NCBI RefSeq assembly: GCF_016937515.1
Contig: NZ_JAFHKM010000002.1
Coordinates: forward strand, 3,033,001-3,097,000
Direction of reading: 5' to 3'
Length of the DNA stretch: 64,000 bases
Origin: Cohnella algarum
GTDB lineage: Bacteria > Bacillota > Bacilli > Paenibacillales > Paenibacillaceae
This document shows positions 33,352-42,931 of this stretch, one piece after another. Position numbers and translations under genes: made by a program. The notes beneath the pieces are model-generated. The model was not told where the DNA came from. It was given only the letters and a program-made list of their open reading frames with translations, and made no database searches. The first letter of the stretch is position 1. Every line of letters starts with the position of its first letter.

Positions 33352-36092
33352 ATGTTTCTCTTAAGGAGTCGTATCTTGCTTGCATTGACTGCATTGCTTG
33401 TAGCGGCGACGGCGTTCTCGGGCGCGGCGCAGGCACGTGACAGCAAGCATACGCGTCACGGCGCCGGGCCGATGTATTGGATGGCTTACGAGAATCCGTA
33501 CTCAACGAACGTCGCCATCCCGGAGGACCGCTGGAAGGCCAATGTGGACTGGGTAGCCGAAAAGTTTCTTCCCTACGGTTACGACATGGTCAGCCTGGAC
33601 GGCTGGATCGAAGGCGCAACACAAACGACGCCTAACGGTTATGTTCTGAAACATAACGACAACTGGCAGAACACGTGGAAGCAGACGGGTGATTATGTTC
33701 GGAGCAAGGGGTTAAAATTTGGCGTCTACTACAATCCGCTGTGGGTAACGCCGGCCGCCGTCCAAGACCCTTCGAAGACGGTCATCAACAACCCGAACAT
33801 CAAGGTCGGCGATATCGTAAACCAGTCGACGACGACCCGTTCGGACTTGTCGAACATTACGCTTCCGGGCGACCGCTTCGTTACGGATCAAGGCGACCGC
33901 TCGTTATATTGGGTTGAGGTCAACCGGCCGGGGCGGAAGATTTCGTCAAAGGCTACGTGCAATACTTTAAAGATGCCGGTGCCAGCTTCCTCCGCATCGA
34001 CTTCCTTTCGTGGTATCAGACGGGGACGGACGGCGGAACGGTCAAGGTGGGCAACGCGCATTGGAACGAATATCAGACGGCGTTGCGTTGGATTCACGAG
34101 GCCGCGGGCGAAGATTTGGTCGTCAGCTTGGTCATGCCGTACTTGCAGAACCATGCCGAGACGGAATTGAAATACGGTGACATGATCCGCATCGACGAAG
34201 ACGTGTTCGGCGGCGATTGGGACCATATCAGCGGACGGGGGCAATCGTGGAAAGACGGCTGGTCACAATGGCGCAATGCGTTCCAAGGACTGACCGGCTT
34301 CTCGGACATCGCCGGCCGCGGTCAAATGATCATGGACGCCGACTTTATCCGGATGAATCGGTACGGGTCGTCTGCCATCGACGACAACGAACGGCGTTCC
34401 ACGATCTCGCTCTTTACGGTCAGCGGCTCGCCGATCGCGATCGCGGACCAATACGACACGATCAATCTGACCGGCAGCAACAACGAGCGGTTCTACCAGA
34501 ACTCCGAAATCGTCGAGCTGAATAAGCTCGGACTCGCGGGCAAGCCCATCTACCGGAATGCCAATCCGTTCTATCCGGGCCCCGGTTACGTCGAAGGAAC
34601 CAGCCGCGATACGGAGCGCTGGGTCGGACAATTGCCGAATGGCGAATGGGTCGTCGCGCTCTTTAACCGCTCCGATGCAGACGCGGCGAAGAGCATCGAT
34701 TTCATCTCGGAATTGGGCTTGACGGGCGAGGCGCACGTCCGGGACTTGTGGGCCCACCAAGACTTGGGTTACATGAACGGTTACGCATCCGTTATTGCCC
34801 CGCATGACGTCAAGATGCTGCGGGTTACGCCGCGTAATTCAAAGAAGTATGAGGCGGAGGTTGCCTCCTGGATCGGATCGAAGTTCAACAATAACCATGC
34901 CGGTTACTCCGGCTTCGGATTCGTGGATAAGCTCGAAGCCGCGGCCGTCGTTAACGGCGTAGGTCCGAAGGTCGTCTTCGCGGTCGAAGCGCCGGAGACG
35001 GGGAGCTACTGGTTTAACCTAAAGTATGCCAACGCGACGGGCGTCACGGCAACGACGACGATCGACGTCAAGGACGGGCACGACAATACCGTCACGAGTC
35101 CCCGGAAAGTGGAGTTGCCGGCCAGGACATCTTGGGATGATTGGGGCAATCGGAACGTCGAGCTGAATCTGGTCAAGGGCTTAAACCTGATCACGGTCGA
35201 GCGCCGGGCCGACGATCAGGGCGCGTTCAACCTTGATTATATTGAATTCAATCCGCATGCCGGCAATATCGCAAAGAATCCGGGATTCGAGACTGGAGGG
35301 ATCGACGACTGGACCGAGTGGCATCCGTCCGGCCAAGCGCCGGCTTACGGGGTTGACGGAAATGACGTTTACGCGGGAACCAAGAAACTGTATTTCTACT
35401 CGAACGCCGCGTACAAGCAAAGCTTACACCAAACGTTGACGGAATTGGATAACGGCACCTACACCATCAAGGCAAAAGTGAAACGGACGGGCGCGAACCC
35501 GACGACTGCCAGGCTCGAGGTACAGCAATACGGCGGTGCGGACCAATTCGTCAATATTCCGCAAACGTCCGGTTATCAAGAAGTGACGGCTACCGTCAAC
35601 GTTACAAATGGCCAGATGAAATTCGGCTTCTATGTCGATTCGCAAGGCGGAACTTCGCTTCAGGTCGACGATGTCACGGTTACCCGCGTCTCGCTGCAGA
35701 ACCATGGCTTCGAAGACGGCTTCCGGGGATGGACTCGATCGGATATGGCTGTGACCAAGGTTGCATATGACAACAGCAACGCGTATGCCGATATCCACAA
35801 TTCATCGCCTTATTCAGCGGATATATACCGGTACGAATCGCTGCAAGCCGGAACGTACACGGTTAAAGCGAGAGTTCGTCAATCCGGCGGCTTCGCGACC
35901 TCCGGACTTTACGTCGACAAAGGCGGTTCGTTGGCAGGCAACGTCGTCTTTGCTTCCGATTCGAATTGGCATGAGGTTGCGATCAGTAACATAACACTCA
36001 CCCGTGATGAAGTCGTGAAGTTCGGAGTTTTTGCTCAGGGTGACGCCAACGCTTGGTTGCATGTCGATAAGATTTGGATTGAGAAAAATTAG
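33352..36092 (+). pseudogene. Secreted GH27-like (isomalto-dextranase-type) enzyme with CBM tail, frameshifted
   Basis: The ATG at 33352 follows GGAGGGA. A signal peptide ends near AFSGAAQA. The first part (PMYWMAYENPYSTNVAIPEDRW, then VSLDGWIEG) looks like a GH27/clan-D barrel. The frame breaks at the G-run 33930-33933, and adding one G rejoins VEVNRPG to AEDFVKGYVQYF. The second part holds ASFLRIDFLSWY (likely nucleophile D), MIRIDEDVFGGDWDH, a C-terminal beta domain, a CBM35-like module (YEAEVASWIG to LDYIEF), and two CBM4/9-like modules almost repeating those of the GH31 gene. The closest characterised activity I recall is GH27 isomalto-dextranase, so release of isomaltose from dextran is plausible but not shown. 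It is either an assembly error or a real pseudogene. Confidence 0.75.
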
Positions 36093-36100
36093 TCGCTTCA

Positions 36101-37875
36101 AGAGGGGCTGTCCCAAAAGTCATCGTAGATGACTGAGGGACGCCCCTTCTTTCATTTTTGTAAACAAAAAGAAACCTTTCCTTGGTAAAATGGAGGTACC
36201 ACCCAACCACTAACCAAAAGGAGAGGTTTCTTTGTTTACTCAATATATCATGGACCAACTGTTTCTGCCAATGGATTTGGAAGAGGATATCCCGAAGAAT
36301 CATGTGGTTCGCGTCATCAACGACGCCGTTAATCGGATCGACGACAAAATCTTCGAAGCAGCCTATCCCGGTGGTGGCCGCCACAGCTACCACCCCAAAC
36401 TCATGACGAAAATCATCATCTACGCCTACAGCCAGCGGATTTATTCTTCCCGTCAAATCGCCAAGGCCGTCAGGGAGAACATCCCCTTCATGTGGCTTGC
36501 CGCCCGCCAGCGTCCGGATTTCCGCACCATTAACCGCTTCCGCTCGGAGCGGATGAAAGACGTACTCGAAAAAGTCTTCACGGCTGTACTGGAGCTGCTC
36601 GCGGACGAAGGCTACGTGAAGCTGGAGCACTACTTCGTCGACGGTACCAAAATCGAAGCAAATGCCAATCGGTATACGTTCGTCTGGGGAAAAGCGGTCG
36701 CTAAGCACCAGGTGAAGCTCGAGGAGAAAGTAAAGGCGCTCTTTGCCGAGATTGAAGAGGATGAGTTGCTGGAGGATGCGTCAAACGCGGGCAAGGATCT
36801 GGCTGAACTGGGCGAGTCCAGCGAACTGACCAGCGCCAAGCTCGAGAAGGCCGTTGCAAAATTGGAGCAGAAGCTGAAAAACGAACCGAAGAACAAACCG
36901 GTCAAGAAAGCCGTCCGCCTGCTGCGCAAGGATCTGCTTCCCCGCAAGCAGAAATATGAGCTTCACCAGAAACTGCTGGGTGAGCGTAACAGCTACAGCA
37001 AGACCGATCCGGATGCAACCTTTATGCGCATGAAAGAAGACCACATGCGGAACGGTCAGCTCAAGCCGGGATATAACGTCCAGGTCGGTACGGAAAACCA
37101 ATTCATCGTCGGCTACTCCTTGCACCAGCGGCCGACGGACACGCGCTGCCTCATTCCCCATCTCGAGAAAGTCAAAGAAACGTTGGGTAAGTTGCCGAAG
37201 ACTATCATTGCGGATGCCGGTTACGGCAGCGAAGAGAACTATGAGTACCTCGAGAAGGAAGAGCGCGAGGCACTGGTCAAATACAATACCTTTCACAAAG
37301 AGAACTCGAAAGCGTGGAGACAAGACGTCAGCAAGATCGACAATTGGACATACCAGCCGGAGACTGACAGTTGGGTATGTCCGAACGGCCGTGAACTTCA
37401 CTTCCTGCGAGAGCGCAAGAAAAAGAACGAAAGCGGTTATGAGCTGCGGGTACGCCATTACCGGAGTGCGGACTGCGAGGGCTGCCCGTTCAAAGATAAA
37501 TGCAGCAAGACGAACGGAAACAGAGAGATTGAAGTGAGCATGACCTTTCTTCGCTATAAGGCAGAGGCAAGGGAGAAACTTCGCAGCGAGGAAGGACGAG
37601 CGTTATCCGTCCGGCGCATGGTTGAGGTTGAGAGTGTGTTCGGACAAATGAAAAACAATCGAGGATTCCGGCGGTTCCTGCTTCGAGGCTTGCCTAAAGT
37701 GAGCCTAGAGGTCGGGTGGCTTTCGCTCGCCCATAACCTGCTCAAGCGAGCGGCAATAAGCCAACAAGCGAAAATGGTCGGCCAGGGATAGAGCGCCCTG
37801 ACCGACCATTTTTCTTGTAAACTGTGGGGAATAGCTGTCTCACTAAAGATGTTCTCCCTTTTGAGACAGCCTCTT
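36101..37875 (+). mobile_element. IS1182-family insertion sequence, copy A
   Basis: It is bounded by imperfect inverted repeats: GAGGGGCTGTCCCAAAAG at the left (from 36102) and, read inward from the right, GAGGCTGTCTCAAAAG (ending at about 37873). It contains one intact transposase gene. No clear target duplication is visible. It lies between the GH27-like gene and the diguanylate cyclase gene and interrupts no recognisable gene. Confidence 0.75.
36232..37791 (+). CDS. IS1182-family transposase, copy A
   Basis: 519 residues, with AAAGGAGAGG upstream of the start. The N-terminal region (FRTINRFRSERMKDVLEKVF, then YFVDGTKIEANANRY) and the C-terminal VESVFGQMKNNRGFRRFLLRG are the conserved DDE segments of IS1182/IS5-like transposases. 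A cysteine-rich patch (CEGCPFKDKCSKT) lies before the last acidic residue. The full length suggests that it is potentially active. It is clearly different from copy B at 40692. Confidence 0.92.
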   Translation: MFTQYIMDQLFLPMDLEEDIPKNHVVRVINDAVNRIDDKIFEAAYPGGGRHSYHPKLMTKIIIYAYSQRIYSSRQIAKAVRENIPFMWLAARQRPDFRTINRFRSERMKDVLEKVFTAVLELLADEGYVKLEHYFVDGTKIEANANRYTFVWGKAVAKHQVKLEEKVKALFAEIEEDELLEDASNAGKDLAELGESSELTSAKLEKAVAKLEQKLKNEPKNKPVKKAVRLLRKDLLPRKQKYELHQKLLGERNSYSKTDPDATFMRMKEDHMRNGQLKPGYNVQVGTENQFIVGYSLHQRPTDTRCLIPHLEKVKETLGKLPKTIIADAGYGSEENYEYLEKEEREALVKYNTFHKENSKAWRQDVSKIDNWTYQPETDSWVCPNGRELHFLRERKKKNESGYELRVRHYRSADCEGCPFKDKCSKTNGNREIEVSMTFLRYKAEAREKLRSEEGRALSVRRMVEVESVFGQMKNNRGFRRFLLRGLPKVSLEVGWLSLAHNLLKRAAISQQAKMVGQG

Positions 37876-37962
37876 CCGTGTTTTCGGCGGTAACAGGAGG
37901 ATAATGAGGGGATTTGTCGAACTTCTGGGTACATCGTATGATGCCAGGGGTGACGGTATAGG

Positions 37963-40080
37963 ATGATAGGTTCATTGGGGTGGCTTCGCGGCATGGTGCC
38001 GCATACCGTAAGCAGAAAATTGTTTTTGACTTTTTTTATTGCGATGTCCGTTCTTGTCTCGGTTTTCGGCGCTGTTTCATACAGGATTGCCGAATCCAAA
38101 ATCGTTAACAAAGTGAAAGAAAACGCACTTCAAGCCGCCGAGCAGACGATAAAGCGGTTTGACTTGCGTTTCGCCGCATACGAACAGATGAACTTTCGTC
38201 CCACGGACGATCAAGAGATGCAGTTGGATCTGGTCGTAAGCAGCAGGCGGAGCGCAGAGGCACTGCCCTATGATAGCTTACAAGCTTCTACGAGATTGAA
38301 GAACGCATTATACGCCATGCGAATGACCGATCCGTTCATCCTTTCGTACACGCTGTACCCGTACGATTTAAAGACGACAGATGACTGGTATGAAGCGATT
38401 GTCGAGGGAAACGGAGCAAACGTTTGGCTCGAGACTAAGGAACGGGGGTTCATTTCCCCGCAATACGTCAATGTGTTCGGCGTCGGCAGGGTTCTGAAGG
38501 ACAATGAAAAAAATAAGCCGCTTCGAATTCTTATTATGGAACTGGATGGACGATTGATCGAAGACGAGATGAAAGCGCTTCAAACAAGCGACCGCAACAC
38601 CCTTTACATGATCAATACCGACGGCCAGATCGTTCACCTTGCCGGAGAGAGCAACTACGGGATCGGACGCCGATTGCCCTGGTGGGAGATGGCTCCACTC
38701 CCTGCCAACGAGAAGGCGACAGCGGTCCAGATGAAGGTCGGCAGGGAGTCCTTCCTGATCGTAACTTGCATCTCACCCAAAACGGGTTGGATATTGGTTA
38801 ATCAGATCCCGTTAAAGCAGTTGTCAAGAGAAGCGGCGGACATCTGGGTGATGACGGCCGTTATGATCGTCATTTCCGTCATTCTATCCGTCTTAATCGG
38901 TATGACCATCGCTCGCCGAGTCGGCAAACCGCTGGCGGAATTAAGCCGCTTGATGCAACGAGGTGAGCAGGGGGATATGAATGTTCGTGCCGAGATGCGA
39001 AGCAGGGACGAGATCGGGCAAGTTGCGAACAGCTTCAATAAGATGATCGGACAACTCCGTGAAGCCTTGCTGCTTACCGCCAGAACCGCTCACTTGGAAG
39101 CGCAAGTCGAAATGGAGGCCATCCAACGAAAGCATGCGGAGACGTTAAGTCAAAGCGTGATCATACTAAATAAAATCACGAGGATCGAGGACATTGTCCG
39201 CATGTCGCTGTCCGGCATCGGAACGATGGCCGGTTGCATATCCGCCGGCGTATTCGCTTATGAACACGGAACTCAACTGCTGCAGGAAACAATCGGCACC
39301 GTCTCGGACGGGAGTTATGACAGATGGAAAGATATGCAGAAAAATGAGCAACGATGGGCTGTCGAGGAGGTTCCGAGCGGAGAACGGTGTTACAGCGTAG
39401 CGGCCGGATCGCTGCATGTCGGCGTGTTGTTCCGATTCACTTGCGGTCCGAACGACCTACCGAACGAATCGGTACTCGAAGCCCTGTTCACGTATGCCAG
39501 TCAAGCGGCGGCGACAATCGAGAACGTCCGGAGATACGAAGAGATGGAACGGCTGGCCACGACGGACGGTCTGACGGGTATCTGGAATCGCAGGCACTTG
39601 ATGAAGTTGACCGAACTTGCTTTCGAGCAGGCAAGAATCAATCACTCGCCCGTATCGATTCTATTGTTCGATATCGATCGTTTCAAAAGAATCAATGATG
39701 AATATGGCCATTCTGCAGGCGACGAGGTGCTGAAACACGTATCGCGGATCGTCTCGAAGCGGCTGCGTCCGGGCAGTATTTTCGGCCGGTATGGCGGGGA
39801 AGAGTTTATGATTGTAATGCCCGGCTCGATCCTCGACTTAGCGGGAGTAACGGCCGAAGCGTTGCGAAAAGCGGTCGAATCTTCAACCGTCCAACTGGAA
39901 GACACCGAGTTGCGATTCACGGCAAGCTTCGGGGCGGCGGAGTCGGATCCGGGAGAGCCGTTCGCAGCTGTTGTTAACCGCGCGGATTCGGCGCTTTATC
40001 AAGCGAAATCGGAAGGACGGAATCGCGTCATCGTTCATCCTAACAGGCCGTCAATCGGAGGGGACCGACATGAACATTAA
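37963..40080 (+). CDS. Membrane-bound sensor diguanylate cyclase (dCACHE-HAMP-GAF-GGDEF)
   Basis: 705 residues. A membrane segment at about 18-40 (KLFLTFFIAMSVLVSVFGAV), an extracytoplasmic dCACHE-like domain, a second segment near 300 (MTAVMIVISVILSVLIGM), a HAMP domain, a GAF-like region, and a C-terminal GGDEF domain with the active signature RYGGEEF near residue 611. The second signature (LLFDIDRFKRINDEYGHSAGD) is intact, so cyclic di-GMP synthesis is expected. At the usual inhibitory I-site (RxxD) the sequence reads RPGS, so product inhibition may be absent. The stop lies within the first codons of the binding-protein gene at 40070, implying coupling. Confidence 0.88.
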   Translation: MIGSLGWLRGMVPHTVSRKLFLTFFIAMSVLVSVFGAVSYRIAESKIVNKVKENALQAAEQTIKRFDLRFAAYEQMNFRPTDDQEMQLDLVVSSRRSAEALPYDSLQASTRLKNALYAMRMTDPFILSYTLYPYDLKTTDDWYEAIVEGNGANVWLETKERGFISPQYVNVFGVGRVLKDNEKNKPLRILIMELDGRLIEDEMKALQTSDRNTLYMINTDGQIVHLAGESNYGIGRRLPWWEMAPLPANEKATAVQMKVGRESFLIVTCISPKTGWILVNQIPLKQLSREAADIWVMTAVMIVISVILSVLIGMTIARRVGKPLAELSRLMQRGEQGDMNVRAEMRSRDEIGQVANSFNKMIGQLREALLLTARTAHLEAQVEMEAIQRKHAETLSQSVIILNKITRIEDIVRMSLSGIGTMAGCISAGVFAYEHGTQLLQETIGTVSDGSYDRWKDMQKNEQRWAVEEVPSGERCYSVAAGSLHVGVLFRFTCGPNDLPNESVLEALFTYASQAAATIENVRRYEEMERLATTDGLTGIWNRRHLMKLTELAFEQARINHSPVSILLFDIDRFKRINDEYGHSAGDEVLKHVSRIVSKRLRPGSIFGRYGGEEFMIVMPGSILDLAGVTAEALRKAVESSTVQLEDTELRFTASFGAAESDPGEPFAAVVNRADSALYQAKSEGRNRVIVHPNRPSIGGDRHEH

Positions 40081-40679
40081 TCGGATATTCGCCGTAACGA
40101 GTGTCATCTTGAGCGGCGCCTTGCTCATGGCTGGCGGTTGCTCGTCCTTGGCAGGCAAACAACAACTTACGGTCGCCCCTGAGGAACGAGATGGCGTCGT
40201 CAAGCTCCGATTTCTACAAACGAAACCCGAAGCCAAATCGATCTTCGACGAACTGATCTCGGAGTTCGAAGCGGAAAATCCGTCGATCGATATCCTGCAG
40301 ATCAGCGATTCGGATGCCGAAGGGGTATTGGTAGAGGACTTGTTGAAGCGTATGGTCGCCAAGAACGATGTCCCCGACATTATCGGGATCGGCGCCACGG
40401 ACACGTTTACCACGTTGGCTCGAACGGGTGTTTTGCAAGACTTAAGCGATCATGAGAAAGCCGGAGAAGTTTTGGATAACTATTCTGAAATCATCCGAAA
40501 TCAAAGCATGACGGGTCAACTCAACGGGATTGCCTACACTGCTAACGCCAACGGCATTTTGTACAACAAAAGGATCTTCACGGATCTAGGTCTATCTGTT
40601 CCCCGAACGTGGCGTTCGTTGCTGGAAACCGCAGAAACGTTGAAACGGAATGGTTATGTTCCATTTTACTTTACCTTAA

Positions 40680-42230
40680 AAGTCCGGTGATTTAGGTCAG
40701 TTGTAACCGTCTCTTCGGCATAAAAAAAGAGGAAAACAACCCAACCAGCGCCGAAATGAGCAGGTCCGACACTGCCTCCATCATCACGGATTTCGGTTTT
40801 GGACATGCCAAAACACCGGTTTGTGGTCGCTTTTTCTTAAACCGGCACAGTCTTTTCAGATTTTGAACGATGGCCGTGAGCACCGCCTGCTCTTGCATGC
40901 AGTCCAATCCACGGCTCCGTGCGCGGCCCAGGCCATGCGCGACTTTGCTTTCGGCAAACACATGCTCGCACCGCGTCCGCAACTTTTGCAGATGACGGTA
41001 AGAACCCATAAGCTGAATTCGTTTGGCTTTGTTTCGAATTTGGATTTCCCGGATTTTGGCCAGCCGTTTGCGTTGTTTCTCCGGATCGTTCGTTTGACGT
41101 TTCCAAGCAGGTACATCTTCCAGTGTCAGGTTGCGAAGCGAAACCAGGGGAACAATCCCTTGCTCGAACAACGCTTGCAGATAATCTGTCGTACCGTAGG
41201 CTTTATCGGCAGAAAGCGTCCGAATCCGGATTTGCGGATGGGCAAAACGGATCGCGAAGAGCTGCCGCAAGCTCGTTTCACGCTCAGCCGTTCCGGACGC
41301 GATGCTCGCTTGCGTAGACAGAATGACGCCGGATTTGATATCCGTCACATCATGCACCAAATACCGCAAATGCGCTTCCTGACCGTTGCTCTTTTTGTAC
41401 AAGCGGGCATCCGGATCCGTTACGCTGCGGTGGGTCTTGTTCGAGAACGTTTTGCCATGAAAATCTTCATGCGTCGCTTCGTCTTCCAGCAGCCGCTCTT
41501 TTTGCGCGGGCGGTGCGGGCGGCTGTCGGTCATCATCGGAATCATGGGCGACACCACCGGTCTCTTCATCTTGCCGGGCCATGCGAGCCAAATAGTCTTC
41601 AATCGACTCCACCGGGGCCAGGGTGATTTCTTTCAAGCTGTGAATGGATGCGTTGGCCCGTACCTGGGTGCCGTCGACGCCGACATGCACATCGGGTTGG
41701 ACCAGTCCCGCGGCGATGCACTGATCGACGACATGTTTCATCAGCTTCTCAAAAACACCGTGCGTTCGCCACAATTTCCGGGTCTTCACCAAGGTCGTCC
41801 GATCCGGCAGGGACGGCCGCGATGAGTCCGGGCGCACGACGGATTCGAAATCCAGTCCGCAAAACCACAAATAGCCCGCATGCATGGGCAACAGTTGATA
41901 CAATTCCCGTTCGGAATGGTTGAACAAATACGAAAGCAGCATCAGTCGAACCATCCGCTCCGGGTCAGCCGCCGGGCGGCCGGTACGTTCCGTATATAGA
42001 GGCGCCACCCAATCATGAACGATGGAAAAATCAAGCGCTTCGTTCAGTTGGCGCAGGATGTGCTTTTTCGGCACGAGTTCATCCATATCCACGAATTGGA
42101 ACATCTGAGGCTGGATAGCCGATGACTTGCGGGCTTTCATACCTAATCACTCTTTCGATAGTCGTGTTACGATATTAATTCGACAAAACCGTGATAAAAG
42201 CCTGCTTACGCGGACTTTATCACCGGACTT
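40680..42230 (-). mobile_element. IS1182-family insertion sequence, copy B, 1,551 bp
   Basis: Both ends carry the perfect 12-bp inverted repeat AAGTCCGGTGAT (40680-40691 and the complement of 42219-42230). They are flanked by the direct repeat TTAA (40676-40679 and 42231-42234). It interrupts the binding-protein gene. The transposase reads opposite to the host gene. Confidence 0.92.
40692..42140 (-). CDS. IS1182-family transposase, copy B
   Basis: 482 residues. The conserved N-terminus (FQFVDMDELVPKKHILRQLN), the first catalytic aspartate in VHVGVDGTQVRANAS, the second acidic region in IRTLSADKAYGTTDYLQAL, and the C-terminal CEHVFAESKVAHGLGRARSRG with its glutamate are all visible. It has no internal stop, so it may be active. 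The sequence belongs to a different IS1182 subgroup from copy A. Confidence 0.92.
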   Translation of the reverse strand: MKARKSSAIQPQMFQFVDMDELVPKKHILRQLNEALDFSIVHDWVAPLYTERTGRPAADPERMVRLMLLSYLFNHSERELYQLLPMHAGYLWFCGLDFESVVRPDSSRPSLPDRTTLVKTRKLWRTHGVFEKLMKHVVDQCIAAGLVQPDVHVGVDGTQVRANASIHSLKEITLAPVESIEDYLARMARQDEETGGVAHDSDDDRQPPAPPAQKERLLEDEATHEDFHGKTFSNKTHRSVTDPDARLYKKSNGQEAHLRYLVHDVTDIKSGVILSTQASIASGTAERETSLRQLFAIRFAHPQIRIRTLSADKAYGTTDYLQALFEQGIVPLVSLRNLTLEDVPAWKRQTNDPEKQRKRLAKIREIQIRNKAKRIQLMGSYRHLQKLRTRCEHVFAESKVAHGLGRARSRGLDCMQEQAVLTAIVQNLKRLCRFKKKRPQTGVLACPKPKSVMMEAVSDLLISALVGLFSSFFMPKRRLQLT

Positions 42231-42931
42231 TTAAAAGAACCATGGACAACGTTGGTGCCGTTTAACGGACTGGCTTCCAACTTGCAGAGCGGAAGCTTCC
42301 TGCAGAGACGGCGATCAAGCTTGACGACATTCGTTAAGGAGTATGGCGAAATTGCCGAGAAGCAGTTTCAACTGCTTAGCTACGCAAATCCTGATCGTAA
42401 CGAGAAGACATATCGCCAAGGCAACGAGGCATTCGCCCAAGAACAATCGGCGATGTATGTGCAAGGCATATGGGCCATTCCCGAGATCAAGAAGTACAAT
42501 TCCTCACTAGAGCTTGGCGTGTTTCCGTTTCCGTCTTCGGATGACCCATCGAGAAATCATCTCGTATCCGGCGTCGACACGGTCTTGACGATTTCCTCCA
42601 CTACTTCCCATCCGGAGGAAGCAGACCGGTTCATCGCATATTTGACGGAAGAATCCATCATTCGTCGATACATAGCCGACCAAGGGGTATTCCCGGCATT
42701 CCGGAATATTGACGTATCCAATCCCGACTTATCGGGCGTAATGCCCGACTTTAGGAATGGCCGCATGGTGGACTATGCCGATCACTTCTTCCCGAGTTCG
42801 ATGGATTTGGAAACTATTGTTCAGCAGTATCTCTTCACCGGAAATACGGATCATTACCTGAAGCAGCTCGACCAGGCTTGGGAGAATGCACAGCGCGGGT
42901 AATGCGATCGTCGGAGGGACGTGACGCACAA

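Larger units (their letters stand above)
40070..42902 (+). pseudogene. Sugar-binding lipoprotein gene split by an IS1182 element
   Basis: The ATG at 40070 follows GGAGGGG. The first part (40070-40679) encodes a signal peptide with lipobox MAGGC and the N-lobe of a family 1 sugar-binding protein (RFLQTKPEAKSIFDELISEF, then NGILYNKRIF). It stops at FYFTLK, inside the element. The second part (42231-42902) resumes in the same phase with EPWTTLVPFNGLASN and ends with the C-lobe (YFPSSMDLETIVQQY region). TTAA is duplicated on both sides, so precise excision would restore the gene. It sat between a diguanylate cyclase and a YesM-type kinase and so was probably a sensory binding protein. Confidence 0.88.

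Noticed and set aside
40821..41825. Plus-strand frame of 334 residues inside IS1182 copy B
   Set aside because: It is antisense to the transposase with no recognisable domain or start signal.
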